From Odobenus rosmarus divergens (Eukaryota > Chordata > Mammalia > Carnivora > Odobenidae): DNA of 64,000 nt. Below are positions 1 through 12,497 of this stretch, one piece after another. Below the pieces are notes generated by a model that made no database searches, had not been told where the DNA came from, and was given only the letters and a program-made list of their open reading frames with translations. The stretch is from positions 1,715,544 to 1,779,543 of the forward strand of contig NW_004450480.1 of assembly GCF_000321225.1 (NCBI RefSeq), read 5' to 3'. Position 1 is the first letter of the stretch. The number at the start of each line of letters is the position of its first letter. Made by a program: the position numbers and the translations under genes.

Positions 1-455
1 AACAACGTGAATATATGGCAGCTACCAGGGCTGGGGGAGGGGGGAAATGGGGGAGTTCATGTTTAATGGGTACAGGGTTTCAGTGTGGGAAGATGAAAAA
101 GTGCTAGAGATGGATGGTGGTGGTGGTGGTGCTTGCACGACAATGTGAACGTACTTAATATGCCACTGAACTATGCACTTAAAATGGTATGTGGTGTCTG
201 TTTGTGTTTGCGTGTGTGTGTGTGTGCGTATAATTTATTTGAGGGAGAGAGCGCGCAAGCATGCATAAGTGGTCGGGGGGAGGGGAGGGATGGACAGAGG
301 GAGAAGCAGACTCCCTGCTGAGCCGGAAGCTCGATGAGCAGGGCTCAATCCTGGGACCCCGAGATCATGAACTGAGCCAAGGCAGATGCTTAACTGACAG
401 AGCCACCCAGGTGCCCAGTGTATTTTTTATATATTTTTTGCCACAGTTTAAAAAA
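1..455 (+). repeat. Old L1 (L1M-type) 3' UTR fragment, split by a SINE
   Basis: The first ~190 bases read like the 3' end of an old mammalian L1: a 'gatgaaaaagtgctagagatgg' type stretch, then 'ccactgaactatgcacttaaaatgg'. After the minus-strand SINE (229-417) the text resumes as 'gtgtattttttatatattttttgccacag', which matches the usual L1 ending 'tatattttaccacaat'. So one L1 3' UTR was interrupted by the SINE. It contains a short GT run at about 209-224. The left end lies outside the window. Exact subfamily is not determined. Confidence 0.6.
229..417 (-). mobile_element. CAN SINE (tRNA-derived carnivore SINE), minus strand
   Basis: Reverse complement of the standard carnivore SINE. Reading left to right it shows the tail remnant 'atttatttgagggagagag', the purine-rich middle, 'gagatcatgaactgagcc' and the head 'gagccacccaggtgcc'. 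It sits inside an older L1 3' UTR. The A tail is eroded and clean TSDs cannot be placed next to the GT run, so it is likely one of the older copies here. Confidence 0.9.
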
Positions 456-1560
456 TTTCCTGAAAAAGGGAAACTATGTATAAAGCCTAGTGTTGTCCAG
501 TCTTTCCAATCTCCATGCCAGTCCTTTATAAACACACCCATCAGGGGACGCAGAAACCGTTGGAGGCCATGAACCACAGGGTGATTGAAACTGATGGTTC
601 CTATTGCACGATAACCAGGTTTATAGAACAAACACCCAACAATAGTTGATCTTTACTTAATATCTTGATGTTTTGTTCATCATTGGTTTTCTGCATTAAT
701 TTTGATTTGTTTGAGATCATACATTCCGATATTATTTATCTTGAATATTGGGGCTTGGGGACTTCTGTAATTGTCGTGCCCAAGGCCAGGACTTCATTCA
801 CCTGTCTCTTTGTTTGTGGTGTGAGAACCATCACCCAACCACTTAGTGGTTTTGCCGTGGACTAAGGATCTCTCAGAAACCTAGCTTTTCTCTGGCTCAC
901 TCTAGGAACAGGATACAGTGGTCCCTATTGCTATTAAACCTTCCTAATCCTCTCAGGAATGTATATTACTGCCCCTGGATTCCACTCTTCTCTCTCCCCA
1001 GGACAAAAGCCAATGTGGGAATGGGTAGGAACCCATTGCCAGCATCAAAGTTCTCCTCTCTATTTTTGCTACTATCCACTCGGGTGCCTCTAACCTGCCC
1101 GTAAATGACTTTTATCTTGTTGGTGTGTGGTGAGAAAGTGACTTCACGAAACCCATAGTCTATGGTTTAGATTCTATGCTTTGGGACCTCTATAGTTGTG
1201 ATATTAATATTTAAACCAAGCTGTAGGAATGCCAGCAAAACTCCTTTTTCTCCCTAAAAGTACTTGGCTCTCAGGTCATTATCTTCTGTTTTAGGTTCAC
1301 AGAATCCATCCAGAAATATATTTGATGGTTTTGTTGTAGGCTTTATGTGACCTCCCCTGAAGCACCTAAATGGTTAGGAAAATATAATGGGTTCAGGGAA
1401 CCTGGAGTGGCAGAGACAGCCACATAATAGCTCAAATACCGTAATCCCACTAAGTAAAATTAAATAAGCTACAGTGAAGTTTAAAGTGCCCCAGGTCAGG
1501 AATCAACAGTCTGGTTTCTCGCTGTGAACAGCACAGGAAGGGTCAGGTTCATCCCTTGGA
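430..1560. other. Unique or unrecognised sequence
   Basis: No gene, RNA or repeat family recognised. Open frames are under 90 codons and lack any recognisable domain. Confidence 0.5.
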
Positions 1561-1569
1561 GGTTGCATT

Positions 1570-1862
1570 GCATGGTGTTCAAAGGCATGAGCTGGGTCTG
1601 AATCTTGGCTCATCCAGCCTCCCCTATGAGACACTAGCCTGTTATTTCATCTCTTTAAGTCTGTTTTCTCCTCTTTAAACTTCCTAATGATTATTATCCC
1701 CAGCTTATAAGGCACCTAGCTCACAAGGATACTAAGCTTAATCAAGCCTGTTTCCTCATCTTTAAAAGACGTTATTTAGGACCAGGGTTAAACATACAAA
1801 GCACGAAGCACGGTGCCTGGCAAACAGTAGGTGTTTAATAACTGACAGTTATTACTATTTTC
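1570..1862 (+). repeat. MIR SINE, plus strand
   Basis: Ancient tRNA-derived MIR. The core reads 'ctgggtctgaatcttggctc', then 'tttcatctctttaagtctg' and 'cctcatctttaaaag', and ends with the typical 'gcacggtgcctggcaaacagtag' and 'gtgtttaataactg'. It is strongly diverged, as expected for an element older than the carnivore radiation. Confidence 0.6.
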
Positions 1863-2129
1863 TCCACTTATGACATGACAGGAAAAAAAGATTATGTACT
1901 GTGATTGATTCATACTTTGTTGAAAGATTGATGTAAAAAATATGAAATGGCATTGTATATTATAAAGGGTTAGGCCAAAATACAGGATTATTTTGCAGTG
2001 ATTTTCGGGATCATTCAGTGACTAATAACCATAATTGTAGAGTACCCAAGAAATCAAATCCTTTAAAGATCCTTGGCCATGTAGAGGTGCTCTATGACTA
2101 TTGCAGAAGCTCACAGGTCCTTGGGTCAA

Positions 2130-2275
2130 TAATTCAGGTATTTATCCATTCAGCAAACATTTAATGAGCATCTACTGTGTCCAAGGTATGGTTCAGGCAT
2201 TCTTCTAGGGATATGGGGGGTGAATAAACCACAACCAGAATATTTCAGGCTTTGGATAGAGTAACTGAAAAGCCT
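2130..2275 (-). repeat. L2 LINE 3' end, minus strand
   Basis: Contains 'tatttatccattcagcaaac', 'atttaatgagcatctactgtg' and 'attcttctagggatatgggg', the reverse complement of the L2 3' end ('...gcctagaacagtgcctggcacatagtagg...aataaatatttgttgaatgaatg'). Diverged and truncated. Confidence 0.5.
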
Positions 2276-2679
2276 ATAGATACCCAAATTAAGGTTTGAA
2301 ATGGACAGCTGGTTATATGATTCTAGAGTGGTAGAAAGAAACCTGGCTTAGAAACATAAATTCATGAATAATCAGTGTACATGTTATGCAGAGTCAATAC
2401 GAGGAACATGAAAACAAAAGGATCATCTCTTATTCTTACCTTTAATTGCTAGGGTAGAGAGAGGAGAGTTTGGGCTAAGAAAAAGGAAATCAGGAGGACT
2501 CAAGAAGATAATCTAATTAAAGGAAAATGATACTACTTGCTTATCTTTGTAAATTTTAATTTGACTTTAAATGGAAAAGCAAATTTCATAAATTTAGCAA
2601 ATACTTAATGAGTCCTTTACTTGGACTATGGCCCATTACTTAAAAACAGACAACAAAAATGTTCCAAATTGTTATATAT

Positions 2680-3440
2680 ATATATATACTCTTCAGTATT
2701 TAATGTGATAAAAAAGAAAAGGGCAGTCACCACAAATCTCACCACTAAGAGATTATCAGTGTTATGTTGATATATTTCCCCACAATTCATTTTTGTTGAG
2801 CAGTATCTATAATTTTTAATCAAGATTTTGAGTTGCTACATGTTAAGTTTAGTATTCCAGTTTTAGCTGATAGTTATATCAGAAGATTTTTCATTCTCTT
2901 TTAGAAAAATGATTTTTAATGTTTGGTAAATGTTTAGGGGGCTATAGAATGATCATTTCTCAGTTGTTGAAAATCAACTTTTCGATTAATGTGTGTGAAT
3001 ATATATTGTTATAATGATATAATTATAACCTACAATTATAATATTATAATATATATTTAACTTCATTTAATTTTCTTAGAAAAAAAATCCTAAAAGTAAA
3101 ATTACTGGGTCAAAGGTATAAATGTACTAATATTTATGATCTAATTACCTTGAGAAAGGTGATGCCATTTACATTCTCAACATTGGGGAAGAGAAAGCTC
3201 ATCTCACAGTACCCTCACCAGTGTATTTGGTTATTACTTGCTAATAGGTTAGGCAAAATATAATATCACAACTTCTTTGTACTTTTTGTTAAGCATAATG
3301 TTGAATAGGCTTCTGAATTCTGATTTTCTTAGTTTTACTAACATCTTAGCAAATATTTATGATTTTTATCCCCTCACTTCTAATAGTTACATATTATATT
3401 TTTCTCAACTGAATTATCTAGAATTTCCAAAACAGTTAAG
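2680..3440 (-). repeat. Old L1M fragment, antisense
   Basis: Antisense pieces typical of old L1 3' regions: 'ccactaagagattatcagtg' near 2740, 'ttactgggtcaaaggtataa' near 3102, and 'gatgccatttacattctcaa' near 3162. Low identity and long AT-rich stretches make the borders approximate. A short (TA)n run lies near 2672-2688. Confidence 0.45.
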
Positions 3441-5418
3441 TAACAATGGTCATAGTGGCCAGTGTCGAGAAGTGAGATGTCTGGAAGCAAATCTATGGAC
3501 ACAGTGCTTACCCCAGAGCAACTTAGAAAAAATTCCATGAATTATAGAGCAGATATTGAAAAGAAAAATATAAAATTACCTATGTGTATGAGTGGTTTGA
3601 ATATGTTTGTCATTTGAAAGGAAAGGTAATTACTCATATTGGTTTTATACTAGAATCATTTTTACTGATCTCATTTGAGAATGAACAAGGTTTTCTGTAC
3701 ATTTTGCACTACAGTAAATTAAAGACTTTTCATCTGAAATGGATTCAAAATAATTTTGTAGATCATATCTTAACATATATCTCCAACATGTATTCCCTTG
3801 TTTCCATAACTTACAAACCTGTTTTTTTAACAAACAGGAAGAGAAATTTCTAAAGCAATGTATTCTTTTTAACAGTTCAAATAAACATAGCATATTCTCA
3901 TTACTAATTTCTTTCTTAATAGCACACATCTTTGTGATCCTTAACTAAACCATTTGTTTGACCAGTTTATGTAAATAGCAGATGTTTCTGAAGCATTTTT
4001 TCAATATTAAAAGAACACATTACAAAATAGGTTTTATATGACCTGAAGTTACTCTTCATAATTTGTGAAATCCTAAAGATGTCCTGTAAATTTTATACTC
4101 ATCTCTTCAAATTTGACTTTTCACTTCATCAACAACATAGGGAGTGTGTGGTAGAAAATGTAAATGCTCGATGCTCTGCTGAGACTCACATAAATATAGA
4201 TTTGTTGGAATTACTACAGCTATCTGTCAGCCTCATGGCTTTTGGGAGCCAAAATTTCCTAACTCCAAAATTATGAACATGTGACAAAATATGATTTATA
4301 TTGCTTTGTGAAACTAAGGCCTCCGTATAAATAAGTTAATAGACTAAAAAAATGGATGTGGGCTAATGAGAAATATGCCTTAATTCATCTTTTAGTGATC
4401 ATTTGAAAATGTGAGATTTAGATGAATTCTGTTTTAGAGCTAGACGCATCTGAAAGACAATATATGAATCTTGTGGCTTCAGTCTTGAGAAATTTACAAT
4501 GGAAATAGAGACAGAAATGTTTTTACTTGTAATAAGCAGCCCACCAACTCCTATTCCACGACGTCCTCATTGTCTTGGTTTTTAGAGGGAGACTTTGTAA
4601 TAGGACAGATAATGGGACAACTCCAGTTGATCCGTTCTAAGCAAATTGTTTAAATTCTTTGAACTCAAGTTTTTTTTTTTTTTTTCCATCAGTAAAATAA
4701 GGTGGATGGGGGGGGATTAGTGACAAAAATACCAAAACCATTGAGTTATCATGTGAATAAACTGTAGTTAAGTCAAAAGCTTGATAAAATGCCAGTAAAT
4801 ATGATAGTGGATAAACAAGGGAGTTGATTATTCTTTACTGTTAAATTTCCCCCAGGCTGTAGACCAACTAGAAGTCCATGCAATTAAAAAAGTACATTTA
4901 TTGATACCATTTTAGCAAAATGTTTACAATTATAAAAACATTTTCATGGATATCAGTTTTCTCATTCATTCAAAGTATATATTTCTAATATAGGTAGCTT
5001 TTCTTTGAGTGGGGTAAGCAGAGTATATGATGATTTTATGTGATAATATTGATAAACATTTTTAATACTATTTTTATTTTAATGTGTATTCAAAATATTA
5101 CTGGAACACCAAACCCTTCATTTCATGGTGATAATAAGTTTTCTTTTAAACCACCTAATCAAGAAAAAAATCAGGTTGATTACAAACAATTAGTAGACAT
5201 TGCATACAGACATGGCAAGAATTATGATTTTGGTACATGAGTCACTGTGATTTGGAAAACATTAAGCTAGGAGAATGTTGGAGGGAGTTAGAGAGGGTTG
5301 TCATTAATAAACTCTGAAGAGAATATATAATTTTATATTATAGTTAAGGATTAATGTCAAAATATGGCCCACCAGTATTGTAAGCTGTTTATTACTCTTT
5401 ATTCTTTTTCTTTTACAT
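3440..5418. other. Unique AT-rich sequence
   Basis: No coding signal. A T16 run at about 4670-4685 sits in a stretch resembling a weak plus-strand MIR ('aaattctttgaactcaag' ... 'ccatcagtaaaataaggtgg'). Otherwise nothing was recognised. Confidence 0.4.
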
Positions 5419-5435
5419 TTGTTCCCTTCATTCTT

Positions 5436-5879
5436 TTTTTATTATGTTAATCACCATACATTACATCATTAGTTTTTGATGTAGTGTTCCATGATTCATT
5501 GTTTGTGTATAACACCCAGTGCTCCACGCAGAACGTGCCCTCCTTAATACCCATCACCAGGCTAACCCATCCCCCCACCCCCTCCCCTCTAGAACCCCCA
5601 GTTTCTCAGAGTCCATAGTCTCTCATAGGTTCATCCTGTGTCTCATAGTCCATAGTCTCATGGTTTGTCTCCCCCTCCGATTTCCCCTGCTTCATTTTTC
5701 CTTTCCTACTATCTTCTTCTTTTTTTTAAACATATAACATATTATTTGTTTCAGAGGTACAGGTCTGTGATTCAACAGCCTTACACAATTCACAGCGCTC
5801 ACCATAGCACATACTCTCCCCAGTGTCTAACACTGAGCCACCCCATCCCTTCCAGCCCCACTACTCCAGCAACTGAGGG
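5436..5879 (-). mobile_element. 5'-truncated L1 3' end with 17-bp TSDs, minus strand
   Basis: Begins with a T-rich tail then 'attatgttaatcaccatac', 'atcattagtttttgatgtag' and 'tataacacccagtgctcc', the reverse complement of the carnivore L1 3' end. A second, related module follows after a T run: 'ttatttgtttcagaggtac' ... 'cacagcgctcacc'. This is the same two-module 3' UTR seen in sense at 12498-12988. Flanked by the direct repeat 'ttgttcccttcattctt' (5419-5435 and 5880-5896). Only the 3' UTR is present, so it is a dead, 5'-truncated insertion. Confidence 0.85.
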
Positions 5880-5896
5880 TTGTTCCCTTCATTCTT

Positions 5897-7988
5897 AAAG
5901 CCAAATTCTTTTCTTGTTCACACTCATAATTTATATAAAGTTATTTGTAATCTTCCCTTGGGTAAAATATTTGTCTCCCATTACAAATTAGTAGAGCCCA
6001 AACAAACAAAGGTTTTTTTGGATAGTCTTCATATCATTATATAGCTCAAGATAGGAAAGCCAAAATGAATATCTACAACTTATTTTCTAGATTAGGCAAT
6101 AATCTAGGTAAATCCTGAACTCTGATGCTTGAGAAATTCTAGACAATCCCAGAATGCATGTTTCAACGTAGGCTCTTGTCCTACTCTCAAATAAGGCAGT
6201 CTCAAGTACTCTGGGTTAAAGGATTCTCATTAATATTCTTTGAATACAAGATAATCCTTAGTAATTTGGATAAAATAATTCAGTCATAATTTTACTGTGT
6301 ACTGTTTCCCCAGAATAATATGAAAATGAAATAGAAGCACAGATCAATTTATTTTCCAAGAAAAAAATTTTTTTGCTAACTCTCAATTCTAATTTTTCCA
6401 TAATTTTGTTCCAATTTTTTTCTGGAATTTTTTTTCCTATTTATTTTCACTTTTTTTGCAATTCAAAAACCTTATTGAAAATGTGGTTAAGATTTAGTCT
6501 GAGGATCTATTTCTTGCTAAAAGAAATATACCTTTTTAGCTTAGGTTTCCTTTTTGAAAAAGCTCAAAGCAAATTCGTTGGCAAAAATCTTCCTTTTGCC
6601 TAAGGCAAAAACTAGTGAAATTATGCCATATGAAAGAGATTATTAAATATTTTATTTTGCCTTTTTGAAGAAAGTCATGAGCAAACATTTACAAGGTTCT
6701 TCTTTATACTGAAGTTTATTTTTATAAACCTTGGCTAAAGCACTTTTTGTTCTCCTCTCCCTAATCGTATTTCTTTAGTATGTCTTTAGTGCTTACTAAA
6801 ATTCAACAGATAATTAACCAGCCCCATTTTTCCAGGTTACATAAAAGTGTGACCCTGTACACTCTGCTAAAGTGTTGGTCTATTATGTGCTTGTCTTTCA
6901 ATATGATCCATCACCTCAGATCTGTTCTGTAGAGGTAATGTGTATATTTATATAGAGTGCCTTCTAGGCAAATGCATGGCTATTGCCAGTGTCTTAGTTC
7001 CTTGTAATTGCAGTTGTTATTCCTTCTGGGGTAACAGAACTTGAATTGAGGAATAATAAAATACATATTTCTTACTAAAACACCATCTGAAAATATACAT
7101 TTCTTTTAAAGAACTGGATTAGTTCAGGAGGTATTTTTTCCTATGTCTGATATGTTACAGTAATGGAAGTAATGTTGGAATGTCTACCATATGCCATGTA
7201 TTGTCCCAGGCACTTTATATATATTGTCTTAATTAAAATTTCACAACAACTCATTTTTTATGAAGTTCATCATACATGGATTAGGTTGGCATATTTTTCT
7301 GAAGGCTGTAAATAATAAAACTGGTGGAATATCCAATATAGTCTCTTAAAAGTATTTATTTCAAAATTACAAACAATGTGTATGATGGACATTTTTCCCT
7401 AATTAACCTGGTATAAGCCATGACTTCTAATTTATAGTCACAGATGCCCAGTTCATAAGTCATTCTCATTTTGCTTCTGAAGTTAGTTTAGGGAGGTGCA
7501 GAAATAAAGAGATGGTTTGGATAACCTTATTCTGCATAATAATCTGTGAAAATCAAATGAAAATCTTAAGAGTTCATATGCTCACCCCACACCTTGCTCT
7601 GGGTAGATCTATCCAAGGTTTGGGACACAGAGACAAAATCACGTTTGAGTATCCTGCCTCAAGCACTCCAGAGCAGAAAAAAGCCAGAGAAGAGAGACCC
7701 AGGAAAATTTTTCTTCTAGAGAATTGCTGGAGAGACCAAACAACTATCCAAAGCCAGGAGTGGGGGCCAAAAAGGAAAATGGAAACAAGCACACAAATGG
7801 ATTGAAATGTGAACAGATAGATACGCATCTGGGTTGATTTCTAGCCCTCGAATGTTACCAATTCCATATTGTGCTTACACAAGAGATGGGCACAAAACTT
7901 TGTCTTAATGGTTCAAAGCTGACTCTACATAAGGCATCTATCTTCAAGTGGCTTTAAGACTTTTGGTTCTCTTGTACTATAGATCACT
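5897..7988. other. Unique AT-rich sequence with weak ancient repeat traces
   Basis: Nothing coding. About 7165-7250 ('ctaccatatgccatgtattg', 'caggcactttatatatattg') resembles an eroded MIR or L2 fragment. No other family recognised. Confidence 0.4.
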
Positions 7989-8190
7989 AATTGGCAAACT
8001 ATTACTCACAAGCCAAAACTGGCTCACCACCTTTTGTGTAAATAAAGTTTGATTGGAACACTGCCCCACCCACTCATTTCCTTATTTTTTATGGCTGCTT
8101 TCCCACTACAATGGCAGAGTTGAGCACTTGTGACAAAGTCTAAAATATTCATGATAGAGTTCTTTACATAAAATGTTTGCTGACTCCTGC
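7989..8190. mobile_element. hAT (Charlie-type) non-autonomous DNA transposon
   Basis: Text such as 'ttggcaaactattactcaca', 'gtgtaaataaagtttgattgg', 'ttatggctgctttcccactac', 'aatggcagagttgagcac' and 'tttgctgactcctgc' matches the common mammalian hAT family whose ends read CAGGGGTCGGCAAACT. The end 'tgtttgctgactcctgctg' is the inverted counterpart of the start. A better preserved relative is at 50431-50636. Confidence 0.65.
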
Positions 8191-8275
8191 TGTAAAGAAA
8201 TCTTGTAATAGGATACCAAATGTCCTCATTTGGATCCTCTGATCATAGATAAAGATATATAGATGAATGTACACA

Positions 8276-8335
8276 TATGTGTATGTGTGTGTGTATATAA
8301 TGCATATATATATATGTGTGTGTGTGTGTGTGTAT
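8276..8335. repeat. (TG)n/(TA)n microsatellite
   Basis: Interrupted dinucleotide run: TG repeats, then TATA, then a longer pure TG tract ending at about 8333. Confidence 0.9.
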
Positions 8336-9049
8336 TTTAGTAGAAACTTCCTTACATTTGCTAAAAGATTTTTCTTGACCCAGAACAGCTACTATGCTTT
8401 CTATCAAATTTCACTTTTAGTGTCTATAAAAAATCTCCAAATTTTGACAAATAGCTTATAGTTTTCAAAATACAAGGTCCATGTTTGGAAGCAGTATCAA
8501 ATGTTTTTTTCATCAACTTTCAAAATAGTGGTTTTATTGAAACATTCATGAGTTGTGAGTGAATTTTTTGGTTATATCTTAAATATATGAGTGATTAAAA
8601 CTTTTTACTGCTATTACCTATTAAGCTGATTTAGCATGCAGTCATCATGGATATTAAATAGTTTCTTATTTTCCTGATATCATTACCATCATTATCGCAA
8701 TGCTTGCTTATATTTGGGGGGATTTGTTGATATTTAAGGTCAAGCAATTGAGAAATAACTCATTATCTATGACTTTGAGACCAAGGAATGTTATGCATCA
8801 AATTTAACCCATATAAGACATTTATGAACCTTATATTGACCTAGACCCTTGTAGATATGCTTCCATATGGCAGTTTTGATCTTGTCAAGATTCAGAGATA
8901 CCCTGTAGACAGAGAAGACCAGATGGGAAGGAGCTATGCTGACTTGATATAATTAATCTTCTTGGGATTCAAGCATAAGAATAAAAACCATAGTAAGGAT
9001 TGTATACAGTTTGAATTAGTTTAGATATTCTCTTATAAGTATGATTCTC

Positions 9050-11250
9050 TTCTGCTTCTAAGTATGATGGAGAGGTGGTACTAGATTTGTACTCCAGTCA
9101 TAAACCAGATCTGAACAAAATATAAGAAATGAAATCAGATAAAATGCTGCACAAAACTGTGATCTAAGAGAAGAGAAAAAAGCCAGCAAGCCCTATGATT
9201 GCCCTGATTCCTCTATGAGATGTTTTCCAGACAACAGTGTAGGGAGGTGAACTTAAGCAAAGCACAAGAGTCTCCCTCATTTGAGGACACAGGGTTCAGA
9301 GTTTGGTGAACCTGAAACATCTGGAGTTTGATGGGTGGAATACAGGAGAAAAGGGAACTATGCTGAGAAAGAGCTCCAGAAATCTATAAAGGGTCACCTT
9401 GAGTCCTTGGCAAAATACTAAACTGTTCATGTGTAGGGTGAGACTCCCTGAGGCCAGCAAAAAAAAAAAAAACAACAACAAAACACTGGTGAAAAAATAA
9501 CTGCCAGGTAGTTTTAAGTGGAACAATTCCCAGAGCACTCACAAGGCTGGGAGACATTCAAATTCCAACCGAGTAAAGTGACAGAACCTCATTAAAACTG
9601 TGACATTTACTGGATATCAAAGAAGGGTCACACCATAGTAGTAGGTAAGCTAAACTAGCCCTAAATTAAAGATTATTCTAGACCTGCCCTAGAAAAATTT
9701 TGAAATGAGACCCAAAGGATAAAGCTTAATTCTGGCCTGAAAAAAAAAACAACTTGATGCTTTTTAAAGAAGTAAAAATCCAAATACTCAACAAAATTTT
9801 AAAATTACCACAATCTGATAAAAAATTACTTTACATGCATAGTCTAGTAAAGAGCATAGGAAAAATGTAATCCATGGCCAGAGAAAAAAATCATTCAATA
9901 AAAACAGACCCAGAAATGACAGAGATAATAGGACTTGGAGATAGCTACCACGAATATGTTCAGTGGCTTAAAGGAAAATGTGAGCATAAAAGTAGATAAA
10001 TGGAATTTATGAAAGGACAGCCAGATGTACTTTCTAGAAATGAAAATAACTAATATAGAAAATTCACTGGTTGTGCTTAATAGCAGATTAGACACTACGG
10101 GGGAAAAAACTGATAAGCTTGAATACATTGCAGTAGAATAGAAACAATCCAAACTTAGGCACAAAGATAAAAAACTATGAAAATAATAAATGGAGACCCA
10201 GTGCTTTGTAGGACAGTATCAAGCAGTCTAACACACATGTTGGAGTTCAGAAGGAAAGGGGGAAACAAGAGGCAGAAAAAATATTTGAAGGAATTATGTC
10301 CAAAATTTGTCCACATTTTGTAAGTATAAACTCAAAGAGCCAAGAAGCTTAAATGAACTACAAGGAGGATTAACACAAAACTATACCCAGGCACATTTTA
10401 ATAAAATTTTAGAAACCAGTGATGAAGAAAAAAGTTGTTTTAAAGCAGACAGAAAGTGTATTAAACAAAGGAGAGCAAAGATAAGACTTGTTACTAATAA
10501 GAAGTTAGTAATAACTCTAACCAGAAGACAATGGAACAACATCATTAAAGTGCTTAAAGAAATACACAATTGAGTTAGAATTCTATATCCAGTGAAGATA
10601 TTCTTAAAAATAAAAGTACTGTAATTTTTTTAGACAGATGAAATCTGAGAGAATTTAAAGAAATACTAAAGGAGCCCAGAAATTGTATCTATGAAGCAAA
10701 TGTAAAACATTTTGCTTTACTGGCTTTTAAAATTTATTACAAGTTAATTGCTTAAAGACAGCAATAATGTTTTAAGAAAACTTATAAGAAATAAAATTTA
10801 TGACAACGAGCACAAAGGATCAGAGAACAAATGGAAGACTGTATTATACATGATATGATATAGTCTTATTTGAAGGTGGACGGTGATAAGTTAAATATGC
10901 ACACTGTCATCCTAGAGCAACAATTAAGAAATAAAGCAAATACATATAGCTAAAAAAGTCAAGAGGCTGATAGAGAAGATTACTTGGAATCTAAAGAAAA
11001 ACAAAACAAAACAAAACTCAGTCTAAAAGAAGACAGGAAAAGAGAAAGAGAACAAAAAACAGATGTGATGAATAAAAGACATTAAGACAACAGAACAAAG
11101 ACAATGTTGTAACATTATATGTAAATGGCCAGATAATTGAGAATCTTGCTGTAAGCCTATAGTCTGATGAGCCAACATAATTCTTGGCACCAACCACTAT
11201 TTGTGACATTTTCTCAAAAATAGATTTTGTGATACATTATTGGCATTGTA
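9050..11250 (+). repeat. Old L1/HAL1-like LINE, sense, about 2 kb
   Basis: Several stretches follow the ORF1-containing part of old L1ME/HAL1-like elements in order: a leader ending in an A run (about 9460), 'gacttggagatagctacc' near 9933, 'tttctagaaatgaaaataac' near 10032, 'gaggcagaaaaaatatttgaag' region near 10270, 'agttagaattctatatccag' near 10572 and 'gatgaaatctgagagaattt' near 10637. Frames are broken throughout. The 88-codon open frame at 10307-10573 lies inside this relic and is lysine-rich, as expected for a decayed L1 ORF1, but it is not an intact protein. Borders are approximate. Confidence 0.55.
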
Positions 11251-11469
11251 AATATTTGGGAATGAAGTTTTAATTTTCTTGGAAATCAATTTCACGAAAT
11301 ACAATTAAATTTTAAATATCACATGTAGCAAGAATTATTCCACACAAAACAAAAGTCACTTAAAAGAGAAAAAAGTTTTCAAAAGACTAAGATCTTTTCG
11401 CATTGGAAAAGAATTGAAGAAAAATTTTAAACGTTTGAGTGCTCACCATGGAAGATGTAGGCATGTATT

Positions 11470-11600
11470 CTGGTTACAAAATGGCCCCTAACTAACTGTG
11501 TGACCTTGTCTGTGTCATTTCACCTTCCTGACATTTGGTTTCCTCTTCTATAAAATGAGGGGGTAGTCTGTGTTATTAAGATACTTTGGGACCAAAGATC
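11470..11600 (+). repeat. MIR fragment, plus strand
   Basis: 'taactgtgtgaccttgtctg' and 'ttcctcttctataaaatgag' match the centre of MIR ('ctgtgtgaccttgggcaag ... ctcatctgtaaaatg'). Confidence 0.55.
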
Positions 11601-11659
11601 ATTTTAAGGCACAGTTAACATATCAGTAATGATCTAGTATTTTTAAAATGTACTCTTTG

Positions 11660-11829
11660 GGGCACCTGGGTGGCTCAGTTGTTAATCATCTGCCTTCGGC
11701 TCAAGTCATGGTCCTAGGGTCCTAGGATCGAGCCCCGCATCAGGAAGCCTGCTTCTCCCTCTCCCACTCTCCCTCCTTGTGTTCCCTCTCTTACTGTGTC
11801 TCTCTCTGTCCAATAAATACAAATTAAAA
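11660..11829 (+). mobile_element. CAN SINE, plus strand
   Basis: Starts 'ggggcacctgggtggctcag' and ends 'ccaataaatacaaattaaa'. Internal A-box-like 'tggctcagttgttaa' and a B-box-like 'ggatcgagccc' are visible. The direct repeat 'aaaatgtact' at 11645-11654 and 11830-11839 is the probable TSD. Confidence 0.9.
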
Positions 11830-12352
11830 AAAATGTACTTCCTTCAGGAATTAGAAAAGGAAAGCCTCACAGAGTGAGATATATTTAATCCTGGTGTCAT
11901 TATGTACTTCAGCGATTTGGCTTTTGGTAATGAAGCATCAGGCTTTTGAATTAAGAACTCTTTTCTCCCTGAACTATTCTTCATCTCATTTTTCAAATGT
12001 CTTTCTATCTCCCATTTTCTTTGTGTTCTTGGCATCCATGTTTGACCTCCTCACTAGACCTTGCTTGTGATCTTTTCTACAACCTATCTTCCACCAAGCC
12101 TAATGCCATATTCTGGTAAACCAGGTATTCTATTTGTTCTACAGCTAGAGAAAAAGATGATGACACAGCCCTCAGTCCTGATGTTTAGCTGTCACTCACC
12201 CCTAGTCCCTCATCCCTCTTCCAGGTTTCTCATCAGCTAGGATATTTTTTTTTTTTTTAAACAACAAGGCATGGACAGTCAGCACTTAGAACCTAGAAAG
12301 CATAGTCCTTTTTCCAGGATGCATTTAGAACATGACTCCCAAATGTCTAATT

Positions 12353-12371
12353 GGAAGGTACTTGAGAAGGA
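12353..12371. repeat. Left TSD of the 12372-12484 SINE
   Basis: A 19-bp copy of the target, 'ggaaggtacttgagaagga'. Its partner is not at the SINE's immediate right edge but at 12996-13014 ('ggaaggtactttagaaaga', 2 mismatches), because an L1 inserted inside the right TSD. Confidence 0.75.
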
Positions 12372-12484
12372 GGGGTGCCTGGCTAGCTCAGGCAGAGGAG
12401 TATGTGACTCTTGATCTTGGGGTCATGAATTTGAGCCCCACATTGGGTGTAGAGATTATGAAAAAAAAAAAAACTTTAAAAAAA
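12372..12484 (+). mobile_element. Short-type CAN SINE, plus strand, with L1 inserted in its right TSD
   Basis: Head 'ggggtgcctggctagctcag', middle 'gatcttggggtcatgaattt' and 'gagccccacattgggtgtag', then directly 'agattatg' and an A tail. The CT-rich part of the long subtype is missing, so this is the shorter, probably older subtype ending in '...agattacttaaa(taaa)n'. The A tail runs straight into the first copy of the L1 TSD. Confidence 0.85.
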
Positions 12485-12497
12485 GGAAGGTACTTTA

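Noticed and set aside
10307..10573. Lysine-rich 88-codon frame
   Set aside because: Remnant of the LINE ORF1-like region, broken on both sides.
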